From the NCBI RefSeq assembly GCF_000423525.1, contig NZ_AUID01000023.1, positions 1 to 43,763 of the forward strand: a DNA stretch of 43,763 bases, written 5' to 3'. Position 1 is the first letter of the stretch. The number at the start of each line of letters is the position of its first letter. A program made the position numbers and the translations under genes. Origin of the DNA: Proteocatella sphenisci DSM 23131 (GTDB lineage: Bacteria > Bacillota > Clostridia > Peptostreptococcales > Filifactoraceae). This document shows, piece after piece, positions 18,433-27,621 of the stretch. The notes below the pieces were generated by a model that worked only from the letters and a program-made list of their open reading frames with translations, was not told the origin of the DNA and ran no database searches.

Positions 18433-18696
18433 TTACTTTCTAAGTCCTAATTTTGCAATTAGAGTATTGTATCTACCAAGGTCTTTGGCTTTAAGATATT
18501 TTTGTAGGTTTCTTCTGCTACCTACCATTTTAAGAAGTCCTCTTCTTGAATGGTAATCTTTTTTGTGAACCCCAAGATGGCCGTTAAGCTCATTGATTCT
18601 GTGTGTAAGAATAGCTATCTGTACTTCTGGGGAACCAGTGTCTCCCTCATGAATTTCGTATTCTTTGATTATAAGTTCTTTTTCAACTTTAGTCAT
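18433..18696 (-). CDS. rpsO: 30S ribosomal protein S15
   Basis: 87 residues, a standard length. Contains the family blocks [40 protein letters not shown] and [13 protein letters not shown]15 is an early 16S rRNA binder. An AAAAGGAGAAAAAGAAA ribosome site precedes the ATG, and a structured leader upstream suggests autoregulation. It lies between ribF and pnp in the canonical order. Confidence 0.98.
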   Translation of the reverse strand: MTKVEKELIIKEYEIHEGDTGSPEVQIAILTHRINELNGHLGVHKKDYHSRRGLLKMVGSRRNLQKYLKAKDLGRYNTLIAKLGLRK

Positions 18697-18733
18697 TTTC
18701 TTTTTCTCCTTTTAGTTTTTTTATCAATCATGT

Positions 18734-18781
18734 CCTGGACCAAGGCTTACGTCGGAGTGTCGTGAGTCCTAGTTTCAGGCA
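18734..18781 (-). promoter_or_regulatory. Structured leader of rpsO (putative S15 autoregulatory RNA)
   Basis: On the plus strand CCTGGAC (18734-18740) can pair with GTCC (18766-18769) and AGG (18777-18779), leaving a bulge; between them lies a small ACG/CGT hairpin. It occupies the first part of the transcript from the promoter at 18797. S15 represses its own mRNA in several bacterial groups through different RNA folds. The fold is visible, its class is not proven. Confidence 0.55.
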
Positions 18782-18796
18782 AAATCAATCTTTATT

Positions 18797-18825
18797 ATTA
18801 TATCACATAGCTTATTATTCGTAAA
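18797..18825 (-). promoter_or_regulatory. Promoter of rpsO-pnp
   Basis: Minus strand TTTACG (18820-18825), 17-bp spacer, TATAAT (18797-18802). It overlaps the end of ribF and gives a leader of about 95 nt. Confidence 0.65.
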
Positions 18826-19744
18826 CATGTTTAGACCTGTTTTCCATTATATTTTTTACATCTTCTGCCATCTGTTCAACAAGTTTATCAAGGCTGTCAA
18901 ATTTTATTTCATCTCTGAGTCTTCTTACAAACCTGATTTTGATGGTCTTATCATAGAGGTCTCCTTCAAATCCAACAAGGTAAGTTTCAACTCTTAGCTT
19001 TTTCTCTCCAAGGGTAGGGTTGTTGCCTACATTTGTAGCTCCTATGAATAGGTTCCCATCTATATCTACCTCTGTTTCATAGACCCCTTTTGCAGGAACT
19101 GCCTTGTCAGCATCTATGTGCAGATTTGCAGTTGGATATCCTAATTTTCTTCCAAGTTTCTTACCATGAACAACCTTTCCTTCTACAGAAAACATCCTCC
19201 CAAGATAACGATTTGCGGTCTCTATGTCTCCATGTTCCACAAGTTTTCTTATATGAGAGCTTGATATGCGCTTGTCGTCCATAATAAGGAGAGGTATGAT
19301 GTGAACTTTTATTCCACGACTTTCGCAGTAGTCCTTTATCTTATAAATATCTTGTTTCTCTTTACCAAATTTTGCATCGGCTCCCATGACAAGATGCTTT
19401 GCTCTTAGTTTGTCTATGAGTATAATGTCACAAAATTCTTCACTGGTCATATTTCTTATCTGTTCATCAAATGGCACATGCAGCACACGATCTATTCCTC
19501 TTGAAATAAGTATATTTTCTTTGTCCTGATTGCTCATAAGAAGATGGACAGACTTTGAATATAAAAAGCTTAGCGGGTGTATATCATAAGTGAAAGCTAT
19601 ACTTTCAAGGTTTTCTCTCTTGCCTATAAGAACAGCTTTTTTTATAAGCTGCATATGCCCCAGATGTAGTCCATCAAAATTTCCCACCGTAATCACAGTA
19701 TCCCTTTTTATTTCTGTCATTTTTATATATTCCAGGAATGTCAT
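18815..19744 (-). CDS. ribF: Bifunctional riboflavin kinase / FMN adenylyltransferase
   Basis: 309 residues. N-terminal FAD synthetase nucleotidyltransferase domain with TVGNFDGLHLGH and, near residue 165, DDKRISSSHIRKL. C-terminal riboflavin kinase domain with GKVVHGKKLGRKLGYPTANL, GVYETEVDIDG and RVETYLVGFEGDLYDK. It makes FMN and FAD from riboflavin and ATP. The start at 19744 follows an AAAGGT site. It is 21 bp after truB; its last codons overlap the rpsO promoter. Confidence 0.96.
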   Translation of the reverse strand: MTFLEYIKMTEIKRDTVITVGNFDGLHLGHMQLIKKAVLIGKRENLESIAFTYDIHPLSFLYSKSVHLLMSNQDKENILISRGIDRVLHVPFDEQIRNMTSEEFCDIILIDKLRAKHLVMGADAKFGKEKQDIYKIKDYCESRGIKVHIIPLLIMDDKRISSSHIRKLVEHGDIETANRYLGRMFSVEGKVVHGKKLGRKLGYPTANLHIDADKAVPAKGVYETEVDIDGNLFIGATNVGNNPTLGEKKLRVETYLVGFEGDLYDKTIKIRFVRRLRDEIKFDSLDKLVEQMAEDVKNIMENRSKHVYE

Positions 19745-19765
19745 CTAATTATACCTTTCTCTTGT

Positions 19766-20692
19766 CTATATTTGAGTTTCTGATTTTAACACATAGTTTG
19801 AATTGTAGTTCTTCTTGAGGTTCCCTATCCCCAAAAAGTCACCACTTTCATTATATACCTTATGCCTGGAATCTAACACTTCTTTTTCAATTTCACTTTT
19901 TAAATCTCTCTGAGTCAGATGCATTCCATTGAGATATGATTTCTGACATTCATCTTTTATCACAAGATTCGGGTATTTGGAAAGCAAATTTTCAGGTTTT
20001 ACAATCACTTGTGTGAATTTCCCCTGACCAATCAAAAAATCCAGTTCTTCAATACTATAACTTTCTTCAATAGAGAAATCTTCCACTTTAGTCCTGATAA
20101 GAAGGCTCAGATGAGCAAATTCTCCCAAATCTTGCCCTATATCTTGTGCCAGACTTCTGATGTATGTTCCAGCTGAACATTCCACTTCAATTTTAATACG
20201 CGGATGTGAATAATCAATTATTTCAAGTTTTGTAATATTTATTTTTCGAGATTTTATTTCTGGTATTTCAAGACCCTTTCTTGCCAGATCATATAGCTTC
20301 TGCCCATTTATCTTTATTGCGCTGAACTTAGGAGGGATCTGCATAGTTTCGCCTTTGTATTTTGAAAGCACGTCTTCTATCTCTTGTCTGCTCAAAATTC
20401 CGGGTTCTTTTTCCTCAGTCACTTGTCCATAGGTATCCATGGTATCAGTAGTCTTTCCAAAAGTTATTTCCGCTATATATGTTTTTTTCTTTTCAACTGC
20501 ATACTGACTGAATTTTGTAGCCCTTGCGCAGCATACCATCATTACGCCGGCAGCATTAGGATCAAGTGTCCCAGTATGACCAAATTTGATTTTTTCACCA
20601 AGGTGGGTTCTGGTCAGATACTTGAGTTTACCTACTAGATCATTTGATGTCATTCCCGTAGGCTTTAGCACATTTATAAATCCGTTATACAT
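19766..20692 (-). CDS. truB: tRNA pseudouridine-55 synthase
   Basis: 308 residues. INVLKPTGMTSNDLVGKL opens the domain, and GHTGTLDPNAAGVM carries the catalytic Asp. YIAEITFGKTTDTMDTYG and CSAGTYIRSLAQDIG are the further TruB blocks; a C-terminal PUA-like domain covers roughly 245-308. It modifies U55 in the tRNA T-loop. Its start overlaps the end of nrnA by 19 bp, so translation is coupled. Confidence 0.96.
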   Translation of the reverse strand: MYNGFINVLKPTGMTSNDLVGKLKYLTRTHLGEKIKFGHTGTLDPNAAGVMMVCCARATKFSQYAVEKKKTYIAEITFGKTTDTMDTYGQVTEEKEPGILSRQEIEDVLSKYKGETMQIPPKFSAIKINGQKLYDLARKGLEIPEIKSRKINITKLEIIDYSHPRIKIEVECSAGTYIRSLAQDIGQDLGEFAHLSLLIRTKVEDFSIEESYSIEELDFLIGQGKFTQVIVKPENLLSKYPNLVIKDECQKSYLNGMHLTQRDLKSEIEKEVLDSRHKVYNESGDFLGIGNLKKNYNSNYVLKSETQI

Positions 20693-21729
20693 ATCTGCTC
20701 CTTTGCTGCATCTTTTATTCTCTTAACTACGCTTGTTATATCTCCATTTATGGTGCACCCAGAGGCTCTTTTATGTCCGCCACCGCCAAATTTGCCTGCT
20801 ATCTCGCATACATCAGTGGCATCCTTTGATCGAAGAGATATCTTGTACTCGTCATGTCCCTTCTCTTTTATAAGGATTGCTACCCTGACTCCATTAATGT
20901 TTATGATGTTGTTCACAAGTGAATCGGTATCCTTGGCATCAACTTGGTTGTTTTCAAGCATTTCGAGGGTAAGCAGCATGGTTCCTACCCCAGCTTCTAC
21001 TTCCAGAGTATCCAGGCACTCTTTTGTGAGTTTTATATAATTATAGCTGGTATTTTGATATATTCGATTTGCTACAGTGTCTCTGTCAGCTCCCATTTTA
21101 GTCAAAAAACTCGCATTTTCAAATGTGTAAGCATCTACCGAATCATAGAGGAAATTTCCTGTATCAGTTGATATCCCTGTATAAATTGCTGTCGCTATCT
21201 GTGGTGTCACTTTTTTCTCATCCATAGATCTTAAAATCTTACATAATACCTCACAAGTCGAACTTACGTCAGGCTGTATGTGGTTTATATCTGCATAGCA
21301 GTCATTAGAAATGTGATGGTCTATGTTTATAGTAGATGATGCATTTTTTAGTATTTCTTCTGAGATGCATATCCTTGGCTCATCTGAGGTATCAAGGATT
21401 ACCAGCACATAATCACCACTGTCAACTACTGATTTCCCCGCTTGTGTATCAAGAAATTCTTCGCTTGTATATATTCTGTGTTTCCTGCCTGTCAAATCGC
21501 TCTCATTTTTTACCCTGTGCCCGGGTTCGTCAAGAAGAAATCTTAAATTTTCTGGAACACTGTCGTCGATTACATGCCATGCTTTTTTATCAAGCTGTCT
21601 CAGGTAAATCGTCAGGGCTATAGACGAACCTATATTGTCTCCGTCAGGGCTTGTATGTGATGTTATAATAAAATTCTTTGAGCTGTTTATCTTTGTTACA
21701 ATTTTTTCTATATTATTTATTTTGGTCAT
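20674..21729 (-). CDS. nrnA: DHH-family oligoribonuclease / pAp phosphatase NrnA
   Basis: 351 residues. DHH motifs are visible: TSHTSPDGDNIGSSIAL (motif I), VLVILDTSDEPR (motif II), INIDHHISND (motif III, DHH) and the DHHA1 GGGGHKRASGCTI near the C-terminus. It degrades 2-5 nt RNA and pAp. It is some 30 residues longer than Bacillus NrnA because of an insert around 70-105 (DEPGHRVKNESDLTGRKHRI region) whose role is unknown. It heads the nrnA-truB-ribF unit with its own promoter. Confidence 0.93.
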   Translation of the reverse strand: MTKINNIEKIVTKINSSKNFIITSHTSPDGDNIGSSIALTIYLRQLDKKAWHVIDDSVPENLRFLLDEPGHRVKNESDLTGRKHRIYTSEEFLDTQAGKSVVDSGDYVLVILDTSDEPRICISEEILKNASSTINIDHHISNDCYADINHIQPDVSSTCEVLCKILRSMDEKKVTPQIATAIYTGISTDTGNFLYDSVDAYTFENASFLTKMGADRDTVANRIYQNTSYNYIKLTKECLDTLEVEAGVGTMLLTLEMLENNQVDAKDTDSLVNNIININGVRVAILIKEKGHDEYKISLRSKDATDVCEIAGKFGGGGHKRASGCTINGDITSVVKRIKDAAKEQICITDL

Positions 21730-21765
21730 ATTTTTCTCTTCCCTGGTAATGTATTTATTATCTTG

Positions 21766-21795
21766 ATTATATCAGATATACATACTTGTTTACAA
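21766..21795 (-). promoter_or_regulatory. Promoter of nrnA-truB-ribF
   Basis: Minus strand TTGTAA (21790-21795), 18-bp spacer, TATAAT (21766-21771), just downstream of the rbfA terminator. Confidence 0.7.
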
Positions 21796-21817
21796 TAAAA
21801 AGCAAGTTTTATTCCAT

Positions 21818-21873
21818 ATAAAAATGGCCGTGAGGCTCCTGATAAAAACTCAGAAGTTCACCGCCATTTTTAT
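21818..21873 (-). terminator. Terminator after rbfA
   Basis: Arms ATAAAAATGGC (21818-21828) and GCCATTTTTAT (21863-21873), with further inner pairing (GTGA/TCAC and CTGA/TCAG). It lies 16 bp after the rbfA stop and closes the rimP-to-rbfA operon. Confidence 0.85.
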
Positions 21874-21888
21874 TTATATTGCTGATTT

Positions 21889-22320
21889 TTATTCTTCGCT
21901 GTTGTCACTGTTTTCTTTGTTGTCCTTTGTGTTTTCCATTTTTTCTCTGTTTTTTCTGTTATCGTCGCTTTCCTTGTTCAGATCATTTATAATTTTTGAC
22001 ATATGCGCTCCTCTTTCGATAGAGTCGTCAACCTTAAAAATAATCTCAGGGATATATCTTATGTCTATCTGCTTTCCTACTTCTCTTCTTACAAATCCAG
22101 CAGAACGCTTGAGCCCTTGCATTACACTTCCCTGATCTTTTCCAAGTACACTTATATAAACATATGCGTATCTGAGGTCTCTTACCACCTCTACACCTGT
22201 AACTGATATAAGTGATCTTGAACCGCTTACTTTGACGTCTTTAATCTGACCTTCAAAGAGCATTTTTCCAATTATTTTTTTTATTTCTTCACTTATTCTA
22301 CTTGTTCTTGCGTATGACAT
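21889..22320 (-). CDS. rbfA: Ribosome-binding factor A
   Basis: 143 residues. The KH-like core (SYARTSRISEEIKKIIGKML, then YAYVYISVLGKDQGSV and IRYIPEIIFKVDDSIE) is typical. It helps mature the 30S subunit in the cold. After about residue 117 it carries an extra acidic-basic tail full of Asn, Lys, Asp and Glu (KESDDNRKNREKMENTKD), which is longer than in most relatives and probably disordered. Directly after infB, as usual. Confidence 0.95.
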   Translation of the reverse strand: MSYARTSRISEEIKKIIGKMLFEGQIKDVKVSGSRSLISVTGVEVVRDLRYAYVYISVLGKDQGSVMQGLKRSAGFVRREVGKQIDIRYIPEIIFKVDDSIERGAHMSKIINDLNKESDDNRKNREKMENTKDNKENSDNSEE

Positions 22321-22337
22321 ATTATCACCTGCATTTC

Positions 22338-25334
22338 TTATTTTCTTTTAACTTCTTTCATGAAATATGCTTCAATTATATCGCCTTCTTTTATGTCGCT
22401 GTATTTCTCTAAGCTTATTCCGCATTCATACCCTGTTGCTACTTCTTTAACTTCGTCTCTGAATCTTCTAAGTGAGTTTATAGTTCCATCATATACAACT
22501 ATGCCGTCTCTTACAAGTCTTACTTTAGAAGTTCTTGCAATCTTGCCTTTTGTAACATAACATCCAGCAGCCATACCTGCACCTGGCACTTTGAATACCA
22601 TTCTTACGTCTGCTTTACCCTGCTCTTCTTCTACAAACTCCGGATCCAGCATTCCCTTCATAGCAGTTTCAATTTCTTCTATAGCCTGATAGATTATTGA
22701 ATAGGTTCTCATATCTACCTGTTCTCTTTCTGCTATAAATGCCGCTCCAATTGAAGGTCTTACGTTAAATCCTATTATTATTGCATTGGATGCAGAAGCC
22801 AGCATTGCGTCTGATTCAGTTATAGCTCCAACACCTGAGTGAATAACTTTTACCGTAACTTCTTCGTTACTTATCTTTTCAAGCGATCCTCTAAGTGCCT
22901 CTATAGAACCTTGAACGTCAGCTTTTACAATAAGATTAAGTTCTTTAACCGAACCTTGCTGCATTTGAGAGAATAGGTCCTCAAGATGGATTTTTGAAGT
23001 TGACTTCATATAGTCTTCTCTTATCTTGTCTCTTCTCTTCTCCGCTATTGCTCTTGCCTGTTTTTCATTCTCTACTACTACAAACTGGTCTCCAGCATTT
23101 GGAACTTCGTTTAGTCCAAGTATCTCAACTGCAGTTGAAGGTCCAACCTTGCCCGTACGATTCCCTTTGGAATTTATCATAGCTCTTACCTTACCATGTG
23201 ATGAACCTGCTACGACTGCATCTCCAACTTTAAGAGTTCCGTTTAATACAACTATTGTAGCAACTGGTCCTCTACCTTTGTCAAGGTTTGACTCTATTAC
23301 CCAACCCACAGCATTTCTGTCTGGGTTTGCTTTAAATTCTTCTAACTCAGATACAAGCAATACCATTTGAAGGAGATTTTCCATTCCTTCTCCAGTTTTT
23401 GCTGATACTGGGCAATCTATTACGTCTCCACCCCAAGCTTCTACAAGAAGTCCGTGGCCAGAAAGTTCCTGTCTTACCTGATCTATGTTTGCAGTTGGTT
23501 TGTCTATTTTGTTTATAGCTATAATAAGTGGTACTCCTGCTGCCCTTACGTGGTTTATTGCCTCTACTGTCTGTGGCATTATTCCATCATCTGCTGCAAC
23601 TACTATTATTGCTATATCTGTTACTTTGGCTCCTCTGGCTCTCATTTCTGTGAAGGCCTCGTGACCAGGAGTATCCAAGAAGACTATCTTCTGACCTTTT
23701 ACAACAACTTCCGAAGCTCCTATGTGCTGCGTTATTCCACCGGCTTCTTTTTCTGCAACTCCAGTGTGTCTTATTGTATCAAGCAGAGTTGTTTTACCGT
23801 GGTCAACGTGACCCATTACTGCAACGATTGGTGCTCTTGGTTTAAGATTTTCTTCAGCATCTTCTTCTATCTCTATATCCACAAGATCCTGAGGTTCTTC
23901 CTCTACTTCTTGCTGGATAAGTATGATATCATAATCCACTGCTACTTTTTCTGCAGTTTCAAATTTTATTTCTTGATTTATACTTGCCATTATACCAATT
24001 TTTACAAGCTTTAATATTACTTCTGATACCTGAACTCCAAGCGCCTTTGCAAACTCTCCTACAACAATAGTTTCTCCAATTGAAAGTATACCGTCTTTTG
24101 CACTTCCCTCAATTTTAACTACTTCTGGATCTTCTATTACTACGTTGTCAGATTTTCCTCTTTTTTTCTTCTTGCTGTGAGTTTTTTTAGTAAGGTCTCG
24201 CTTGGCATACTTCATTTCGCCAGATGCAAATTTGTTATCTTTCTTTTTTGACTTGTCAGCTGTTGCTTTTTTTGTCTCTTCTATCTTAAGTTCTTTTCTT
24301 TTTTCTTCTTTTTTAATTTCTATAAGCAGTTCTTCTTTTGTAAGATCCTCTTTTGAATCCTTTTTATTGTCAGCTGACTTGTTGTATGGACCACCCTTTT
24401 GGTAGGGTTTTCTCTCTCCAGTTGAGCTTCCCTGGTAGGGTTTTCTCTCTCCAGTTGAGCTTCCCTGATAAGGTTTTCTCTCTCCAGTTGAGCTTCCCTG
24501 ATAAGGTTTTCTCTCTCCAGTTGAGCTTCCCTGATAAGGTTTTCTCTCTCCAGTTGAGCTTCCCTGATAAGGTTTTCTCTCTCCAGTTGAGCTTCCCTGA
24601 TAAGGTTTTCTCTCTCCTGTTGAGCTTCCCTGATAAGGTTTTCTCTCTCCAGTTGAGCTTCCCTGGTAAGGTTTTCTTTCTCCTGTTGAGCTTCCCTGGT
24701 AAGGTTTTCTTTCTCCTGTTTGAGTTCCCTGATAAGGCTTTCTCTCTCCTGTTTGAGTTCCCTGGTAAGGTTTTCTTTCTCCAGTTTGAGTTCCTTGATA
24801 AGGTTTTCTTTCTCCTGTTGAGCTTCCCTGATAAGGTTTTCTCTCTCCTGTTGAATTTCCCTGATAAGGTTTTCTTTCTCCTGTTGAGCTTCCCTGATAA
24901 GGTTTTCTTTCTCCTGTTTGAGTTCCCTGATAAGGTTTTCTCTCTCCGCTTTGAGTTCCTTGATAAGGCTTTCTTTCTCCCTGTGGTTTTTGCGCTTGTT
25001 CTGGCTTTTGCGCTTGTTCTTCTTTTTTACCCAGGCTTGTTGCATCTTTTTGAGTTTCTTTTTCTGTTTTGTTTTCTATTTTGTTTTCCATATCGTCCTT
25101 TTTTATCTCATCGTTTGTTTTCGATTCTATTTTACCATGTTTATTATCCTTCTTATTTGCTTCCATGTCAATCTTAACATTAGATAATTTTTTCATCATC
25201 TGTTGAGCTTCTTGTTCCGTAACTGCAGCCATATGGCTGTCAATCTTGAATCCGACCTTACTTAGCATATCTATAAATTCTTTTGTTGGCAGCCCAAGGT
25301 CTTTAGCTAGTTTGTGTATTCGTATCTTTTCCAA
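22338..25334 (-). CDS. infB: Translation initiation factor IF-2 with a giant tandem-repeat linker
   Basis: About 998 residues from a TTG at 25334, chosen because GGAGGTG lies 6 nt before it and the protein then begins [13 protein letters not shown] like other IF-2 proteins; an ATG 15 bp upstream would contain the ribosome site itself. Order: IF2_N domain (1-45), charged linker, 18 copies of a GERKPYQ unit, a Lys-rich segment, a second IF2_N domain, then the G domain ([23 protein letters not shown]), beta barrels and the initiator-tRNA binding C-terminus. IF-2 brings fMet-tRNA to the ribosome. The repeat block is far from usual for the family. Confidence 0.97.
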   Translation of the reverse strand: MEKIRIHKLAKDLGLPTKEFIDMLSKVGFKIDSHMAAVTEQEAQQMMKKLSNVKIDMEANKKDNKHGKIESKTNDEIKKDDMENKIENKTEKETQKDATSLGKKEEQAQKPEQAQKPQGERKPYQGTQSGERKPYQGTQTGERKPYQGSSTGERKPYQGNSTGERKPYQGSSTGERKPYQGTQTGERKPYQGTQTGERKPYQGTQTGERKPYQGSSTGERKPYQGSSTGERKPYQGSSTGERKPYQGSSTGERKPYQGSSTGERKPYQGSSTGERKPYQGSSTGERKPYQGSSTGERKPYQGSSTGERKPYQKGGPYNKSADNKKDSKEDLTKEELLIEIKKEEKRKELKIEETKKATADKSKKKDNKFASGEMKYAKRDLTKKTHSKKKKRGKSDNVVIEDPEVVKIEGSAKDGILSIGETIVVGEFAKALGVQVSEVILKLVKIGIMASINQEIKFETAEKVAVDYDIILIQQEVEEEPQDLVDIEIEEDAEENLKPRAPIVAVMGHVDHGKTTLLDTIRHTGVAEKEAGGITQHIGASEVVVKGQKIVFLDTPGHEAFTEMRARGAKVTDIAIIVVAADDGIMPQTVEAINHVRAAGVPLIIAINKIDKPTANIDQVRQELSGHGLLVEAWGGDVIDCPVSAKTGEGMENLLQMVLLVSELEEFKANPDRNAVGWVIESNLDKGRGPVATIVVLNGTLKVGDAVVAGSSHGKVRAMINSKGNRTGKVGPSTAVEILGLNEVPNAGDQFVVVENEKQARAIAEKRRDKIREDYMKSTSKIHLEDLFSQMQQGSVKELNLIVKADVQGSIEALRGSLEKISNEEVTVKVIHSGVGAITESDAMLASASNAIIIGFNVRPSIGAAFIAEREQVDMRTYSIIYQAIEEIETAMKGMLDPEFVEEEQGKADVRMVFKVPGAGMAAGCYVTKGKIARTSKVRLVRDGIVVYDGTINSLRRFRDEVKEVATGYECGISLEKYSDIKEGDIIEAYFMKEVKRK
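24399..24980 (-). repeat. infB: 33-bp in-frame tandem repeat inside infB (17.6 copies)
   Basis: 582 bp made of 17 full 33-bp units plus a 21-bp remnant. Each unit encodes [33 protein letters not shown] or [11 protein letters not shown]. Nine of the units, at the end nearest the G domain, are GSST type and several neighbours are identical in DNA, pointing to recent slippage or unequal crossing-over. The period is a multiple of three, so other frames stay open too. The encoded stretch is basic, Gly/Gln/Tyr-rich and surely disordered. Confidence 0.97.
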
Positions 25335-25641
25335 GTTCTTCACCTCCAACTATTTTTTTGATACTATCCGCAAAGTTTTTATCAGTAATTCCTACTACTA
25401 CTCGTTCTTCTGTACCGATTGCTCTTCCGATTTCATACCTGTCCAGGTCTTCTATTACCCTTATGTTCCTGTAGCTGGCTTTGTCTTTTATTCGTTTAGA
25501 TGTGTTGTTGGATGCGTCACTTGCCAGTATGACAAGTTTCACTCTTGAGTTCTTGAGATTTTCCAGGGTAATTCCCTCTCCCGAGGTTATTTTTCCTGCT
25601 TTTTTTGCAAATCCCAGCATTGTTTTTATTTTTTGTTTCAA
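25303..25641 (-). CDS. ylxQ: L7Ae-family RNA-binding protein YlxQ
   Basis: 112 residues of the L7Ae/L30e fold: [38 protein letters not shown] and [19 protein letters not shown]. The B. subtilis relative binds kink-turn-type RNA, its cellular target is uncertain. It overlaps the infB start by about 30 bp and its own start overlaps the rnpM stop as ATGA-type coupling, so all three genes are tightly linked. Confidence 0.92.
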   Translation of the reverse strand: MKQKIKTMLGFAKKAGKITSGEGITLENLKNSRVKLVILASDASNNTSKRIKDKASYRNIRVIEDLDRYEIGRAIGTEERVVVGITDKNFADSIKKIVGGEELGKDTNTQTS

Positions 25642-25916
25642 GCTTTTATCAGCTCCTCTTTAAGACGGTCATATACTTCACTCGGGATTTCTACCCTGAA
25701 GCTTCTTTCAAGAGCATGAGTTTTTATTGCTTTTTCCATACACTCCATGCTTTGACAGATATATGCACCTCTTCCATTGGCTTTCCCTGTAGGATCTACA
25801 AATATCTGACCTTCTTTATTTTTTACTATTCTTATAAGTTTTTTCTTATCGCTTCTGTCTGTACAGACTATGCATTTTCTCTGAGGAATTTTTTTGGTTT
25901 TCACTGCTTGTGCCAT
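25638..25916 (-). CDS. rnpM: RNase P modulator RnpM (YlxR, DUF448)
   Basis: 92 residues. The family signature PQRKCIVCTDRSDKKKLIRI is present, followed by VDPTGKANGRGAYIC and a C-terminal helix. YlxR of B. subtilis binds RNase P RNA and lowers its activity; that assignment is carried over by family. Between nusA and ylxQ in the standard nusA operon. Confidence 0.92.
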   Translation of the reverse strand: MAQAVKTKKIPQRKCIVCTDRSDKKKLIRIVKNKEGQIFVDPTGKANGRGAYICQSMECMEKAIKTHALERSFRVEIPSEVYDRLKEELIKA

Positions 25917-25934
25917 AGTTGCCCTCCTGCACTT

Positions 25935-27098
25935 TTATTCTGTAATCAGTTCGTCTGATGTTTCCGGTGTTATCTCTTCACTTATTTCTTCGGCTAGTTC
26001 TTCAGCCATTTCTTCAGCTATAAGTGATTGACTTTCACTTTTTATGTCGATTTTCCATCCCGTAAGTTTAGCTGCAAGCCTTGCGTTTTGTCCTTCTTTT
26101 CCTATTGCAAGCGAAAGTTGATAATCCGGCACTACTACTCTTGCCGTCTTTTCTTCAAGGCCAATCTCCACAGACACTACTTTTGCAGGACTCAGCGCAC
26201 TGGAAATATAATCTATCGGATCATCACTATAAACGATTATGTCTATTTTCTCGCCCCTGAGTTCATCAACTATGTTTTCTACTCTTTGACCTTTAGATCC
26301 TACGCATGCTCCTATAGGGTCTATTCCAGGGTCTGATGACCATACTGCCATTTTTGTTCTGGATCCAGCTTCTCTTGAAATCGATTTTATCTGAACTATC
26401 CCTTCGCTGATTTCTGGGACTTCTCTTTCAAAAAGCCTCTTTACCAGCCCTGGATTGCTTCTGGATACCTGCAATTGCGGCACTCCATTTTGTTTTTTTA
26501 TTTCCATAAGGTATACAGTTATTCTGTCATTTACCTCATATTCTTCAGTAGGCATTTGTTCTTGTGAAGGCAGCATTGCTTCAGTTGCAATAAGCAGGTC
26601 ATTTTTCCCTCTTATGCTCAGATTTACAAGCACATTAGCTCTTTGAGGTCCATTGACCTTTCTCACTATTTCTCCTGTCATTATCTCAGTTTCTTTAAGT
26701 GAGAATTCATCAAACACTATATCTCTGCTGGCTTCTTTGATTTTTTGAACAACCATCTGTCTCGCAGTTTGGGCGGCTACTCTTCCAAAGTTTCTCGGAG
26801 TTTCTTCTTCTTCTACTATGTCCCCTATTTCATAGGTCATATTTACTTCTTGAGCTCCCTCAAGTGAAATTTCCCCATCCAAAAGGTCTATTTCTCTCTT
26901 GTTAACTACTGTTTTTGATGTGTATACTTTTATGTCTCCGTTTTCTCTGTCTATTACAACTCTTACATTATTTGTAGCCCCAAAATTTTTCTTGTAGGCA
27001 TTTACTAATGCATTTTCAACAGCCTCTATAATTACGTCTTTGCTTATGCCCTTTTCTGCTTCAATCTGGTTCAGTGCTGTTATGAAATCAGCGTTCAT
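25935..27098 (-). CDS. nusA: Transcription termination/antitermination factor NusA
   Basis: 387 residues. N-terminal RNA-polymerase-binding domain (FITALNQIEAEKGISKDVI), S1 domain (GEIVRKVNGPQRANVLVNLS region), then KH1 (GSRTKMAVWSSDPGIDPIGA, CVGSKGQRVENIVDEL) and KH2 (LAIGKEGQNARLAAKLTGWK). A C-terminal acidic tail of about 25 residues is added. NusA strengthens pausing and intrinsic termination. The rimP-nusA transcript begins behind a hairpin that NusA itself might act on. Confidence 0.96.
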   Translation of the reverse strand: MNADFITALNQIEAEKGISKDVIIEAVENALVNAYKKNFGATNNVRVVIDRENGDIKVYTSKTVVNKREIDLLDGEISLEGAQEVNMTYEIGDIVEEEETPRNFGRVAAQTARQMVVQKIKEASRDIVFDEFSLKETEIMTGEIVRKVNGPQRANVLVNLSIRGKNDLLIATEAMLPSQEQMPTEEYEVNDRITVYLMEIKKQNGVPQLQVSRSNPGLVKRLFEREVPEISEGIVQIKSISREAGSRTKMAVWSSDPGIDPIGACVGSKGQRVENIVDELRGEKIDIIVYSDDPIDYISSALSPAKVVSVEIGLEEKTARVVVPDYQLSLAIGKEGQNARLAAKLTGWKIDIKSESQSLIAEEMAEELAEEISEEITPETSDELITE

Positions 27099-27119
27099 CT
27101 GTTAATTTACCTCCTAAAA

Positions 27120-27587
27120 TTAAAATATTACTTTAAGTCTTATTATAGCAATATCTTTTTTGTTTAATTCAATAACTCTATTGTTGAATTCTATCTGTAC
27201 AATGCCTTCTTCAGTTAGTCCTAAAAGAATTCCTTCAAATTCTTTTTGCCCGTCAATCGGTTTGTAGAGCTTTATTTCAACTTCTTTTCCTTTTTCTCTT
27301 ACAAAATCTCTTTCTTTTTTAAGTGCTCTATCTATTCCAGGAGAAGAAATCTCCAGCATATACTGCTCTTGTATAGGATCTTTTATATCGAGCATCTCAC
27401 TTACTATTCTCGAGAATTTCTGACAGTCTTCTAAACTAATTTTTTCATCTTCAGCTTTTATATCTATCAGTATTCTTAAATACCAGTCAGATCCTTCTTT
27501 TACATACTCCGTATCTACTAATTCATATTCTTGAGGAAGGACTTCCAGTACCAATGATTCTACCATTTCTTCTGTTTTGTTTGCCAT
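27120..27587 (-). CDS. rimP: Ribosome maturation factor RimP
   Basis: 155 residues. The N-terminal part (EMVESLVLEVLPQEYELVDT, SDWYLRILIDIKAEDEKISL, with LEISSPGIDRALKKERDF) is diagnostic, followed by the Sm-like C-terminal domain. It helps assemble the 30S subunit. It is the first gene of the rimP-nusA-rnpM-ylxQ-infB-rbfA operon, and a ribosome site GGAGGG precedes the ATG. Confidence 0.95.
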   Translation of the reverse strand: MANKTEEMVESLVLEVLPQEYELVDTEYVKEGSDWYLRILIDIKAEDEKISLEDCQKFSRIVSEMLDIKDPIQEQYMLEISSPGIDRALKKERDFVREKGKEVEIKLYKPIDGQKEFEGILLGLTEEGIVQIEFNNRVIELNKKDIAIIRLKVIF

Positions 27588-27621
27588 GTTTTACCCTCCT
27601 TTTTTTGTTTATTCTAAAACG

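Noticed and set aside
24399-24980. CRISPR array
   Set aside because: Units are contiguous, coding and without spacers.
24320-25177. Open frames of 241 and 274 codons over the infB array on both strands
   Set aside because: They exist only because the 33-bp period is a multiple of three; no ribosome site or family similarity.
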